Shown: positions 38,881 through 47,125 of the stretch, one piece after another
How the letters are laid out: every line of letters starts with the position of its first letter
Position numbering within the stretch: position 1 is the stretch's first letter
Source of the DNA: Novosphingobium sp. Rr 2-17
GTDB taxonomy: Bacteria > Pseudomonadota > Alphaproteobacteria > Sphingomonadales > Sphingomonadaceae
DNA: 64,000 nt
Assembly (NCBI RefSeq): GCF_000272475.1
Contig: NZ_AKFJ01000017.1
Location: 1-64,000 of the forward strand
Direction: 5' to 3'
Program-made: the position numbers and the translations under genes
The notes under the pieces: model-generated
What the model was told of the DNA's origin: nothing
Seen by the model: only the letters and a program-made list of their open reading frames with translations
The model's database searches: none

Positions 38881-39825
38881 ATGCCATCCGGCTTGGTCGC
38901 CCTGCTCGACGACGTCTCGGTCATTGCCCGTGCTGCTGCCGCCTCGATTGACGATGTCGGCGCGGCTGCGGCCAAGGCGGGCGGCAAAGCGGCAGGCGTG
39001 GTGATCGACGATGCGGCGGTGACGCCCGGCTATGTCACCGGTCTCACGCCCGACCGCGAACTGCCGATGATCTGGAATATCACCAAGGGCTCGCTGCGCA
39101 ACAAGCTGCTGATCCTGCTGCCGATCGCTCTGATTTTGAGCGCGCTGCTGCCGATGGCGATCACGCCAATCCTGATGGTCGGCGGTCTCTATCTCGCCTT
39201 CGAGGGCGCCGAAAAGGTCATTGAGAAGCTGGGCGGCGAAAAGCACGGGGAGACGCTGGAAGACCCGATCGAAGACGCCGCGCAGTTCGAGAAAACCCGC
39301 GTCAGCGGCGCCATCCGTACCGACTTGATTCTGTCCGCAGAGATCATGGCGATCGCACTGGCAGAGGTTGAAGATACCACGCTGCTGACCCGCGCCGTCA
39401 CCCTGGCACTGGTCGGTATCATCATTACCGTCGCCGTTTACGGGGCCGTGGCGCTGATCGTGAAGATGGACGACGTGGGCCTCCACCTCGCCAAGAAGTC
39501 CTCGGCAGCCGCGCAGGCAACCGGGCGGTTCCTGCTACGCGCAATGCCGGTCGTGCTGACAGCGCTCGGCAGCATCGGCACCGTAGCGATGTTGTGGGTC
39601 GGCGGTGGCATTATCCTCCACGGCCTGGAGGAACTGGGTATGCCCGATCCGGCGCACATCGCGCACGGCCTGCAAAACACGGTCGCGGCTGCCAGCGGTC
39701 CGCTGGGTTCGGTGACGGGCTGGATTACCTACGCGGGCGTGTCGGCAGTGGTGGGGCTGGTGCTGGGCTCAGTGGTGGCCGTGGCAGTGCATCTGGTGGC
39801 GAAAGCACGCGGCAAGGGGCACTAA
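38881..39825 (+). CDS. DUF808 multipass membrane protein
   Basis: A 314-residue inner-membrane protein of the DUF808 (YedI) family. The N-terminus MPSGLVALLDDVSVIARAAA and the cytoplasmic block GKAAGVVIDDAAVTPGYVTG are the family hallmark. Helices follow at about residues 75-100, 155-178, 200-222 and 275-300. Function is unknown; the E. coli relative is a membrane protein without an assigned role. The gene ends seven bases from the convergent Mur ligase. Confidence 0.9.
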   Translation: MPSGLVALLDDVSVIARAAAASIDDVGAAAAKAGGKAAGVVIDDAAVTPGYVTGLTPDRELPMIWNITKGSLRNKLLILLPIALILSALLPMAITPILMVGGLYLAFEGAEKVIEKLGGEKHGETLEDPIEDAAQFEKTRVSGAIRTDLILSAEIMAIALAEVEDTTLLTRAVTLALVGIIITVAVYGAVALIVKMDDVGLHLAKKSSAAAQATGRFLLRAMPVVLTALGSIGTVAMLWVGGGIILHGLEELGMPDPAHIAHGLQNTVAAASGPLGSVTGWITYAGVSAVVGLVLGSVVAVAVHLVAKARGKGH

Positions 39826-39832
39826 AGGTTGC

Positions 39833-41266
39833 TTAGGGCAAAGCCGCCAGCAAATCCTTCGCAAATACCGTCAACGTATCGTCGCGCGCGCCCATGACGA
39901 CGACTCGGTCGCCGGCCCGCGCGATCTTACGGATGAGCGCGGCGCAATCCTCGCGCGCGGCGACATATTCAGCGCGTCCGCCATGCTCGCCGATCAGCCG
40001 CACGATGCGTTCGCTGCCTTCGCTGCGATCGACGGTGCCGCCCTGGTAGACCGGATCACACAGGATCGTCACATCCTGGGGCCCTAGCAACCGGGCGAAA
40101 ACCTCTGCCAGTTCAGCGCCCATCTGCCGCAGCGGGCCGTATCCATGCGGCTGGAAGAACGCGATGACCCGGCCCGGATGCGTCTTGAGCGTGGCGAGCG
40201 TGGCCGATACTTTGTCGGGGTTATGGCCGAAGTCGTCGATAACGGTGATGCCGGACGGCGAAGTGCCGACAATGTCGAACCGCCGTGTCAGCCCTGCGAA
40301 GCTGGCGAGTGCGTCCACCGCTTCTTCGATCGAAAGCCCGGCGGCACTGGTGGCGGCGATGGCGCTGAGCGCGTTGTACAAGTTGTGGCGGCCGGGCACT
40401 TTGAGCGCCAGCGGATGGCGCGTGTCGTCGCGTCGGTCGATCACGGTGGCGGTGAGGGTGGTGGGCCCCTCGACGATGTCTGTGGCGGTGATCTGCGCTT
40501 GCGACGCGCGGATGCCGAACGTCACCAGCGATCTGGCGCAAGGCGCAAGTGCGGCGGTTTCCGCGTCGTCGAGATTGATCGCGGCCACTTCGGCGCTGGC
40601 CAAGAAATCGCCGAAGAGCTGGCGCAGTTCTTCCAGGCTCTTGTGATCGAGGCTGACGTTGCCCAGCACCGCCACCTTGGGCCGGTAGAGCGAGATGGAC
40701 CCGTCGCTTTCGTCCACCTCGGACACGAACAAGCCGCCTTGCCCCACCCGCGCGCTGGCGAAGGGAGCGTCGGGCTTCACGAAATTCTTCATCACCGCGC
40801 CGTTCATGATCGTCGGATCGCGGCCTGCGTGGGTAAGGATCCAGCCGATCATCCCGGTTACGGTGGATTTTCCGCTGGTGCCGCCCACCGCGATCCCAGC
40901 CGGGGCCGCATTGAACAACGTGGCGAGCAATTGCGCCCGGCTCATGCGCGGACAACCCAGTTCTTTCGCGCGGACGACCTCGGGCACGGTATCTTCCACC
41001 GCGGCGGAGGCCACCAGCGTTTGCGTTGACGAGGTGATGCCACTGCCGTCCTGCGCGAACAGGCCGATTCCCAGGCTTTCCAGCCACGCGAACTTGTCCG
41101 GCGTGCGGCCCTGATCGCGGCCCCGGTCCGAGCCGGCAATCTGCGCGCCGTGGCCCCGAAGGATCAGCGCCAAGGGCAGCATTCCCGATCCGCCGATGCC
41201 GCAAAAGAACCAGGGATGGCCAGTGAGAGAAGGCGTGAGGGAAGGGGCTTCGTTCGCGTCGATCAT
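39833..41266 (-). CDS. MurC/Mpl-like Mur ligase with atypical P-loop
   Basis: A 477-residue Mur ligase. The N-terminal UDP-binding domain opens WFFCGIGGSGMLPLALIL. The ATP-binding loop is VGGTSGKSTVTGM, where MurC and Mpl have GTHGKT/S. Central motifs SEVDESDGS and GNVSLDHKS, and C-terminal VIDDFGHNPDKV, follow. This family ligates L-Ala or a recycled tripeptide to UDP-MurNAc. Its divergent partner is an LD-carboxypeptidase, so peptidoglycan recycling (Mpl-like) is my best inference, but the true MurC role is not excluded. ATG 41266 is chosen; TTG 41302 is in frame upstream. Confidence 0.8.
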   Translation of the reverse strand: MIDANEAPSLTPSLTGHPWFFCGIGGSGMLPLALILRGHGAQIAGSDRGRDQGRTPDKFAWLESLGIGLFAQDGSGITSSTQTLVASAAVEDTVPEVVRAKELGCPRMSRAQLLATLFNAAPAGIAVGGTSGKSTVTGMIGWILTHAGRDPTIMNGAVMKNFVKPDAPFASARVGQGGLFVSEVDESDGSISLYRPKVAVLGNVSLDHKSLEELRQLFGDFLASAEVAAINLDDAETAALAPCARSLVTFGIRASQAQITATDIVEGPTTLTATVIDRRDDTRHPLALKVPGRHNLYNALSAIAATSAAGLSIEEAVDALASFAGLTRRFDIVGTSPSGITVIDDFGHNPDKVSATLATLKTHPGRVIAFFQPHGYGPLRQMGAELAEVFARLLGPQDVTILCDPVYQGGTVDRSEGSERIVRLIGEHGGRAEYVAAREDCAALIRKIARAGDRVVVMGARDDTLTVFAKDLLAALP

Positions 41267-41322
41267 GCGCCACTCGGTATGCGCCCTTGCCGTCGCTGAC
41301 AACCGCGATAGGTATCAGTGCC

Positions 41323-42153
41323 ATGATCCGCGTCGCTGTCTGTGCCCCGTCCACCCCGATTACGCGCGAAGATGCGCAAGGCTTGCTTGCGCTCGCGGCT
41401 GACTATCCCGATGTCGAACTGCACATCCACGAACAATGCTTCGCGGTCGAAGGGCATTTTGCCGGCAGCGATGCGCTACGGGCCGATGCCCTGGTCGAGT
41501 GCGCCAACGATCCATCGTTCGATGCGGTGTGGTTCGCGCGTGGCGGCTACGGCGCCTGCCGCGTGGCCGAGGATGCGATCGGGCGCTTCACCCATGCGGC
41601 GCAGGCCAAGACGTTTTTGGGCTACTCAGACGCCGGCTACATCCTGGGCGGCTTGTATCGCGAGCGCATCGGTCACCCGGTCCACGCGCCAATGCCTGCC
41701 GATCTGCGGCGCGCGGGTGGCGGCGATGCCGTGCGCCGCACCCTCGCCTGGCTCTCAGGCGATCGTTCGGGCGAGGAGCCTTCGCTGGCCGCTGCACACC
41801 GCCCGGTGGCCGCCTTCAACCTGATGACGCTGGCGATGCTGTGCGGCACCCGGCTGATGCCCGGACTGGCCGGGCATGTCGTCATGGTCGAGGAAGTGTC
41901 GGAGTATCTCTACGCGGTGGACCGGCTGTTTTTCCACCTCACCGCGCACTTGGGCGGCGTGGCGGGACTAAGGCTCGGGCGGGTGAGTGACGTACCGGAA
42001 AACGACCGTCCGTTCGGCATCGACGCCCCAGCCATCGCCGCGCATTGGTGCCAGCGACACTCCATTCCGTTCCTAGGCCCGGCGGACATCGGCCACGATG
42101 CTGCCAACAGGATCGTTCCGTTCGGGCTTGCGGGAAGCGCGCAAGGGCAATAA
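41323..42153 (+). CDS. LD-carboxypeptidase, S66 family
   Basis: A 276-residue serine peptidase of family S66 (LdcA, muramoyltetrapeptide carboxypeptidase). The N-terminus is RVAVCAPSTPI. FARGGYG is followed by FLGYSD, whose Ser102 is the presumed nucleophile. The Glu lies in VMVEEVSEYLYAVDR and the His in FLGPADIGHD. It removes the terminal D-Ala from recycled tetrapeptides in the cytoplasm. It is divergent from the Mur ligase by 56 bases, which suggests a shared control region. Gene name ldcA is plausible. Confidence 0.9.
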   Translation: MIRVAVCAPSTPITREDAQGLLALAADYPDVELHIHEQCFAVEGHFAGSDALRADALVECANDPSFDAVWFARGGYGACRVAEDAIGRFTHAAQAKTFLGYSDAGYILGGLYRERIGHPVHAPMPADLRRAGGGDAVRRTLAWLSGDRSGEEPSLAAAHRPVAAFNLMTLAMLCGTRLMPGLAGHVVMVEEVSEYLYAVDRLFFHLTAHLGGVAGLRLGRVSDVPENDRPFGIDAPAIAAHWCQRHSIPFLGPADIGHDAANRIVPFGLAGSAQGQ

Positions 42154-42221
42154 CGCGCGCCGCCAACAGGATTCCCCAAGCGGCCGGCCATGATGCTCGC
42201 CGCATATAGAGAGGTGCCGCC

Positions 42222-43157
42222 ATGCGCGCATTCGTTTTTCCCGGACAAGGTAGCCAGAAGGTCGGCATGGGCGTCGAGCTTGCCGATGCCAGCGCGGTCG
42301 CGCGCGAGGTGTTCCAGGAAGTGGACGATGCGCTCGGCCAGAACTTGTTCCGTATCATGGCGCAAGGGCCTGAAGACGCGTTGACCCTGACCGAGAACGC
42401 CCAGCCGGCGATCATGGCCAATGCCATCGCCGTGCTGCGGGTGCTGGAAAAGGAAGGCGGCCTGGCGCTGGCGGACAAGGCGGATTTCGTCGCCGGTCAC
42501 TCGTTGGGCGAATACACCGCGCTGTGCGCCGCCGGTGCGTTCAGCCTGGCGGACACCGCGCGCTTGCTCAAGCTGCGCGGCCAGTCGATGCAGGCGGCGG
42601 TTCCGGTCGGCGTGGGCGCGATGGCGGCGCTGCTGGGCGCGGACATCGAAAAGGCTACGGCGCTGGCCGAGGCGGCTGCGCAAGGCCAGGTCTGCACCGT
42701 CGCCAACGACAATGATCCCGGGCAAGTCGTGCTTTCGGGCCATCGCGAGGCGATCGAGCGCGCGATCGCGCTGGTCAAGGATCACGGCATCAAGCGCGGC
42801 GTGCTGCTGCCGGTTTCGGCACCGTTCCACTGCCCGCTGATGCAGCCCGCTGCCGAAGCCATGGCCGAGGCGTTCGTGGCGACCGCACCCGGCGCGCTGC
42901 GGGTGGCGCTGTACGCGAACGTCACCGCGTCGGTCGTCACCGATCCGGTGGAGGTGCGCCGACTTCTGGTCGAGCAAGTGACAGGCCGCGTCCGCTGGCG
43001 CGAGAGCGCGATCGCCATGGCCCAAGCTGGCGTCGAGCGTTTCGTCGAACTGGGCGGCAAAGTGCTCGGCCCGATGATCAAGCGCTCTGCGGGCGAGGTG
43101 GATGTCACCTCGGTCGTGACGATGGCGGATATCGAGGAACTGGCCAAGTCGTTTTGA
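42222..43157 (+). CDS. fabD: malonyl-CoA:ACP transacylase
   Basis: FabD of 311 residues, transferring malonyl groups from CoA to acyl carrier protein. Features are FVFPGQGSQKVGMG near the N-terminus, the nucleophile Ser94 in AGHSLGEYTA, the Arg in LLKLRGQSMQ, and the catalytic His in VSAPFHCPLM. It starts the fatty-acid chain cycle together with fabG, about 630 bases downstream on the same strand; an exported protein gene intervenes. Confidence 0.97.
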   Translation: MRAFVFPGQGSQKVGMGVELADASAVAREVFQEVDDALGQNLFRIMAQGPEDALTLTENAQPAIMANAIAVLRVLEKEGGLALADKADFVAGHSLGEYTALCAAGAFSLADTARLLKLRGQSMQAAVPVGVGAMAALLGADIEKATALAEAAAQGQVCTVANDNDPGQVVLSGHREAIERAIALVKDHGIKRGVLLPVSAPFHCPLMQPAAEAMAEAFVATAPGALRVALYANVTASVVTDPVEVRRLLVEQVTGRVRWRESAIAMAQAGVERFVELGGKVLGPMIKRSAGEVDVTSVVTMADIEELAKSF

Positions 43158-43199
43158 GAACACTAGACCCGTCGCAGGATAGGCGCAGGGGGGATGGTC

Positions 43200-43784
43200 A
43201 TGCTTGGTAGGTCTGGTGCGGCAATGGCGTTGGCAGTTGCCTGTGCGCTGCCGGCCTCGGCCATGGCGGCGACCAATATCGAGTGTATCGACAGCGGCTA
43301 TTCGGCAAAGGATACGGCAACCCTCGGCAAGTACTTCGCCAACTTCCGCTACGAAACGTTCGACAACGGCGCGATGGAAAAGCTGGTCCCGATCTTCGCC
43401 GCGCGGGCCGGGGAGTGCGCTTCGGAATATGGCTGGTCGGTCGATGCGATTTCTGACGCCGTGTTTTACCGGACATCCGAGCTGCTGGGGCAAGCGCTTA
43501 CCCAGCGCCCGCCATACAAGCCCGAGGACATGAAGAAGCTGGAAACCGCGCTGGCCCGCGCCGATCCTGCCCGGATGCGCAAGATATTCGGCCCGATCGT
43601 GCAAGCGCAAATCGAAAATAGCAAAGCTTCCGAGATGAGCGGCACGGACGAGACCTACCTCGGGATGCTGCTGATGTCCTCCGGTTTGCCCATGGAGGGC
43701 AAGCACGTTGCAGAATTTGCCGGTGCGCTTATCGGAGCCCGGATCATGAAACAGATTTACGCGGAAAAGTTCGCGGCCAGGTAA
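43200..43784 (+). CDS. exported protein of unknown function
   Basis: A 194-residue protein with a signal peptide (MLGRSGAAMALAVACALPAS, cleavage after AMA) and a mature part of mostly helical character. A Cys pair sits early (IECIDSG, then AGECASEYGW) and could form a disulfide in the periplasm. I recognise no family. The aggggg site is six bases before ATG 43200; the in-frame ATG two codons earlier abuts that site. It separates fabD and fabG in what looks like one transcription unit, with only 42 and 7 bases to its neighbours. Confidence 0.75.
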   Translation: MLGRSGAAMALAVACALPASAMAATNIECIDSGYSAKDTATLGKYFANFRYETFDNGAMEKLVPIFAARAGECASEYGWSVDAISDAVFYRTSELLGQALTQRPPYKPEDMKKLETALARADPARMRKIFGPIVQAQIENSKASEMSGTDETYLGMLLMSSGLPMEGKHVAEFAGALIGARIMKQIYAEKFAAR

Positions 43785-43791
43785 CGACAGG

Positions 43792-44565
43792 ATGACTACG
43801 ATGTTCGACCTTCACGGAATGACCGCTCTCGTCACTGGTGCCTCGGGTGGAATCGGCTCGGCGATCGCGCGGTCGTTGGCGGCGCAGGGCGCGCGGCTGG
43901 CGATTTCGGGTTCCAATGCCGAAAAACTGCGCGTCTTCCGCGAGGAGTTGGATGAGCATTCTCCGCACAAAGTGCAGGAAGTCGATCACGTTGCCATCGC
44001 CTGCGATCTGTCGGACGCTGCGCAAGTGGAAAAGCTGGTTCCCGCCGCGCTCGAATCGCTCGGCAAGATCGACATTCTCGTCAACAACGCCGGGGTTACG
44101 CGGGACAATCTGGCGATGCGGATGAAGGACGAAGAGTGGGACCAAGTGATCCGCATCAACCTGGAATCCACCTTTCGCCTGATGCGCGCCGTCACCAGGC
44201 CGATGATGAAGGCGCGCTTCGGGCGTATCGTCAACGTCACGTCGGTAGTCGGCACCACCGGCAATCCCGGCCAGATGAACTACTGCGCGGCCAAGGGCGG
44301 CATCACCGCCATGTCCAAGAGCCTGGCGCAGGAGCTGGCCAGCCGGGGCGTGACCGTGAACTGCATCGCGCCCGGCTTCATCCGCACCGCGATGACCGAG
44401 GTTCTTCCCGACGCGCAGAAGGATGCCCTCAACAGCCGCATCCCGATGGGCCGCATGGGCGAGGGCGACGAGATCGCCGCCGCCGCCGTATTCCTCGCCA
44501 GCCGCGAGGCGGGCTACGTCACGGGCCAGACGATCCACGTCAATGGCGGCATGGTGATGATCTGA
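43792..44565 (+). CDS. fabG: 3-oxoacyl-ACP reductase
   Basis: FabG, a short-chain dehydrogenase that reduces 3-oxoacyl-ACP with NADPH. The cofactor motif is TGASGGIG, the structural motif NNAGV, and the catalytic set is Ser in VNVTSVVGTTG with YCAAK. PGFIRTAMTE and the C-terminal GQTIHVNGGMVMI are typical. It is 257 residues from ATG 43792; ATG 43801 with agga eight bases upstream is equally likely. It shares the operon with fabD; acpP and fabF are not in the window. Confidence 0.95.
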   Translation: MTTMFDLHGMTALVTGASGGIGSAIARSLAAQGARLAISGSNAEKLRVFREELDEHSPHKVQEVDHVAIACDLSDAAQVEKLVPAALESLGKIDILVNNAGVTRDNLAMRMKDEEWDQVIRINLESTFRLMRAVTRPMMKARFGRIVNVTSVVGTTGNPGQMNYCAAKGGITAMSKSLAQELASRGVTVNCIAPGFIRTAMTEVLPDAQKDALNSRIPMGRMGEGDEIAAAAVFLASREAGYVTGQTIHVNGGMVMI

Positions 44566-44569
44566 GATA

Positions 44570-45061
44570 GTGCGCCGCTTCATGATCCCAGCGCTGGCGG
44601 CCTCGTTTTTGGCGCTGGGATCGTGTTCCAAGGTGCATGAACTGAGGGCTGAAATGATCGAAGGCCGGCTGGCATTCGTGGCTGTCGGTGATTGGTGGTC
44701 TCGGCCCGACTGCTTCTATTCGATTGATGTTGAAGTTGAGCGCGGCCCATCGGCGAAGCCTGAAGCTGGCGACGATGCCGGCAGGGTGAAACGCGGAACC
44801 TACTGGTCGGATTGGCGCGCTTCCTGCGAAAACGCGTATCCTGTTTTTTTCGGCCAATCCCTGAAAGGTGCCAGATATCGCGATTCTGAAGGCTTGGAAT
44901 GGCCTCATGTCAGCCCTAAGCCTTTGTCACCGCATGTCATTTATAGCGCCAGTACGCTCAGTCCGGGATCCAGCTACGGCACGGTCTACTTTCGGCTCAA
45001 TGGAGACGGTGGCGTCCAAAATCTGGACTGGCGGGAGGCGATGAGAAATGACGCGCGCTGA
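44570..45061 (+). CDS. putative lipoprotein, unknown function
   Basis: A 163-residue protein starting at GTG 44570, just after the fabG stop. It has a short signal sequence MRRFMIPALAASFLALGSC; the terminal LGSC fits a lipobox with Cys19 as the lipidated residue. The mature part is Trp- and Tyr-rich (FVAVGDWWSRPDCFYSID, YWSDWRASCENAY) with no recognised family. It is probably anchored in the outer membrane. It may be read through from fabG. Confidence 0.65.
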   Translation: MRRFMIPALAASFLALGSCSKVHELRAEMIEGRLAFVAVGDWWSRPDCFYSIDVEVERGPSAKPEAGDDAGRVKRGTYWSDWRASCENAYPVFFGQSLKGARYRDSEGLEWPHVSPKPLSPHVIYSASTLSPGSSYGTVYFRLNGDGGVQNLDWREAMRNDAR

Positions 45062-45222
45062 TGCAGCAAGAGAGTTCTCCATAAGAACCGTCCATTTATC
45101 CCCAGATTCGCCGTTATCGGGGCAGACCGCGCTTGCCGCCTCACTGACTCGCGCTAGAGATACTCGTCCGATTTACGGGTTATATTCAACCCAAGCCCGA
45201 CCAAGGGGGACCTGAGGCTGCC

Positions 45223-46341
45223 ATGAAGGCCACCATCGAACGTTCCACGCTTTTGCGTTGCCTGTCTCACGTGCAGTCCGTCGTCGAGCGCCGCAATACC
45301 ATTCCCATTCTGTCCAACGTGCTGATCCAGGCTTCGGACGGCGGCGCGCTCAAGATTATGGCGACTGACCTTGATCTCCAGGTGGTCGAGACGCTCAGCG
45401 CCGTTTCAGTCGAACAAGCCGGCGCGATTACCGTGTCCGCGCACTTGCTGTTCGACATCGCCCGCAAGCTGCCCGAAGGCAGCCAGGTCAGCCTGGATGC
45501 CGCAGACAATCGCATGGTGGTGAAGGCAGGACGCAGTCGCTTCCAGTTGCCGACCTTGCCGCGCGACGACTTTCCGATGATCGTCGAGGGTGAACTGCCG
45601 ACCAGCTTCGAAGTGCCGGCGGCTACGCTGGCGCAGTTGATCGACCGCACCCGCTTCGCGATCTCGACCGAGGAAACGCGATACTACCTCAACGGTATTT
45701 TCCTGCACGTCATCGACGACGAACTGAAGGCCGCCGCCACCGACGGCCACCGCCTTGCCCGTTTCACCTTGGCGCGCCCCGATGGCGCGCAGGGAATGCC
45801 CGACGTGATCGTGCCGCGTAAGTGCGTGGGCGAACTGCGCAAGTTGCTCGAAGAAGCGCTCGATACCAACGTTCTGGTGGATTTGTCCGCCAGCAAGATC
45901 CGCTTCACCCTGGGTGGGGAGCACGGCGTGGTGCTGACCAGCAAGCTGATCGACGGGACGTTCCCCGATTACACGCGCGTCATCCCTACCGGCAACGACA
46001 AGCTGCTCAAGGTTGATCCGAAGAGCTTCTTCCAGGGCGTAGACCGCGTGGCGACGATCGCCACCGAAAAGACACGCGCGGTCAAGATGGCGCTCGATAC
46101 CGACCGTGTGACGCTCTCCGTTACCTCGCCCGATAACGGGACGGCGGCCGAGGAAGTGCCGGCGCAGTACAGTTCGGAAGGCTTCGAGATTGGCTTCAAC
46201 GCCAACTATCTCAAGGACATCCTCGGCCAGATCGAAGGCGATACGGTGGAACTTCACCTTGCCGACGCTGCTGCGCCGACGCTGATCCGCCAGGATGAAA
46301 AGAGCCCGGCGCTCTACGTGCTGATGCCGATGCGGGTCTGA
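45223..46341 (+). CDS. dnaN: DNA polymerase III beta sliding clamp
   Basis: A 372-residue beta clamp, with three repeated clamp domains. Recognisable parts are MKATIERSTLLRCLSHVQSV, RRNTIPILSNVLI, TDLDLQV, ATDGHRLA and the C-terminal LYVLMPMRV. It tethers polymerases to DNA and is loaded by the DnaX complex, which is encoded 26 kb away. It is not next to dnaA here. A ribosome-binding site aaggggga lies upstream. A hairpin terminator follows. Confidence 0.97.
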   Translation: MKATIERSTLLRCLSHVQSVVERRNTIPILSNVLIQASDGGALKIMATDLDLQVVETLSAVSVEQAGAITVSAHLLFDIARKLPEGSQVSLDAADNRMVVKAGRSRFQLPTLPRDDFPMIVEGELPTSFEVPAATLAQLIDRTRFAISTEETRYYLNGIFLHVIDDELKAAATDGHRLARFTLARPDGAQGMPDVIVPRKCVGELRKLLEEALDTNVLVDLSASKIRFTLGGEHGVVLTSKLIDGTFPDYTRVIPTGNDKLLKVDPKSFFQGVDRVATIATEKTRAVKMALDTDRVTLSVTSPDNGTAAEEVPAQYSSEGFEIGFNANYLKDILGQIEGDTVELHLADAAAPTLIRQDEKSPALYVLMPMRV

Positions 46342-46362
46342 GGCCAAGCTTAGCCGAATACG

Positions 46363-46396
46363 AAAGGGCCGGGTGCTTCCCGGCCCTTTTCATTTT
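46363..46396. terminator. rho-independent terminator between dnaN and the thioredoxin gene
   Basis: The stem aaagggccggg pairs with cccggcccttt around tgctt, followed by ttcatttt. It serves dnaN and possibly the convergent gene. Confidence 0.88.
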
Positions 46397-46418
46397 ATGT
46401 GCCTGGCTTGCGTAGAAC

Positions 46419-46943
46419 CTATGATGGCGCCGGCTCCTGTAGCAATGGCACCAGAAGTTTGTTCAGGTCATCGAGATCGAAGGCGCCTGCCTTAGCGTAA
46501 CGCAGCTTCCCCGCCCGATCGATCACAAAGTTGGTCGGCACTGCCCCGCCGATCGGACCGTATCCGCCCTTGATGCCGCGCGCAGAGGGCATGCGCATAG
46601 CGGCGAACAGCTTTTTAAGCTGGCCGACCGGGACCGACCCCTCAGTGGTAATGGCGATCACTTTTAGACCGTGCTGCTTTTGCGCGTCGTAGTAGGCATC
46701 GAGCGTCGGCAGCTCCGCACGGCACGGTACGCACCATGTCGCCCAGAAATTCAGTACCACGACTTGGCCTTTGAGTTGCGACAACGTCACTTTGCTACCG
46801 TCGACCATCGTCAGTTCGAAGTCCGGCGCCAGTTCCCCCACCACTGGCTTGTTTTTCGCCGCCACGGTGGCGGTCGGCAGAGCCGTCAACGCTGCTGCCC
46901 CCACAACCGCTGCCAGTGCGGCACGCATATATCGCTTCGTCAT
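46419..46943 (-). CDS. TlpA-like thiol-disulfide oxidoreductase, exported
   Basis: A 174-residue thioredoxin-fold protein with a signal peptide (MTKRYMRAALAAVVGAAALT, cleavage near VAA). The redox site is WCVPC (Cys71 and Cys74) in NFWATWCVPCRAELP. The cis-Pro segment is GAVPTNFVIDRAGKL. It probably reduces periplasmic proteins, for example in cytochrome c or metal-centre assembly, as other TlpA/ResA proteins do. A ggggg site precedes ATG 46943. It converges with dnaN. Confidence 0.9.
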   Translation of the reverse strand: MTKRYMRAALAAVVGAAALTALPTATVAAKNKPVVGELAPDFELTMVDGSKVTLSQLKGQVVVLNFWATWCVPCRAELPTLDAYYDAQKQHGLKVIAITTEGSVPVGQLKKLFAAMRMPSARGIKGGYGPIGGAVPTNFVIDRAGKLRYAKAGAFDLDDLNKLLVPLLQEPAPS

Positions 46944-47125
46944 GGCAATCCCCCCAGTTCGCAACGAACAAAAGCTAACGAACCTGAGGGTGCCGGGTCA
47001 ATTGCTGCAAATAGGAAAACTGGTAGCGTCCGCTCGCCTCGAAAGGCGAATGGTATTCGTGTGGCAAATACCGGTTGTGTCCATACTTAACCGTTTTGCA
47101 ACGCGGTGTCGTGCATGATGCTGGA

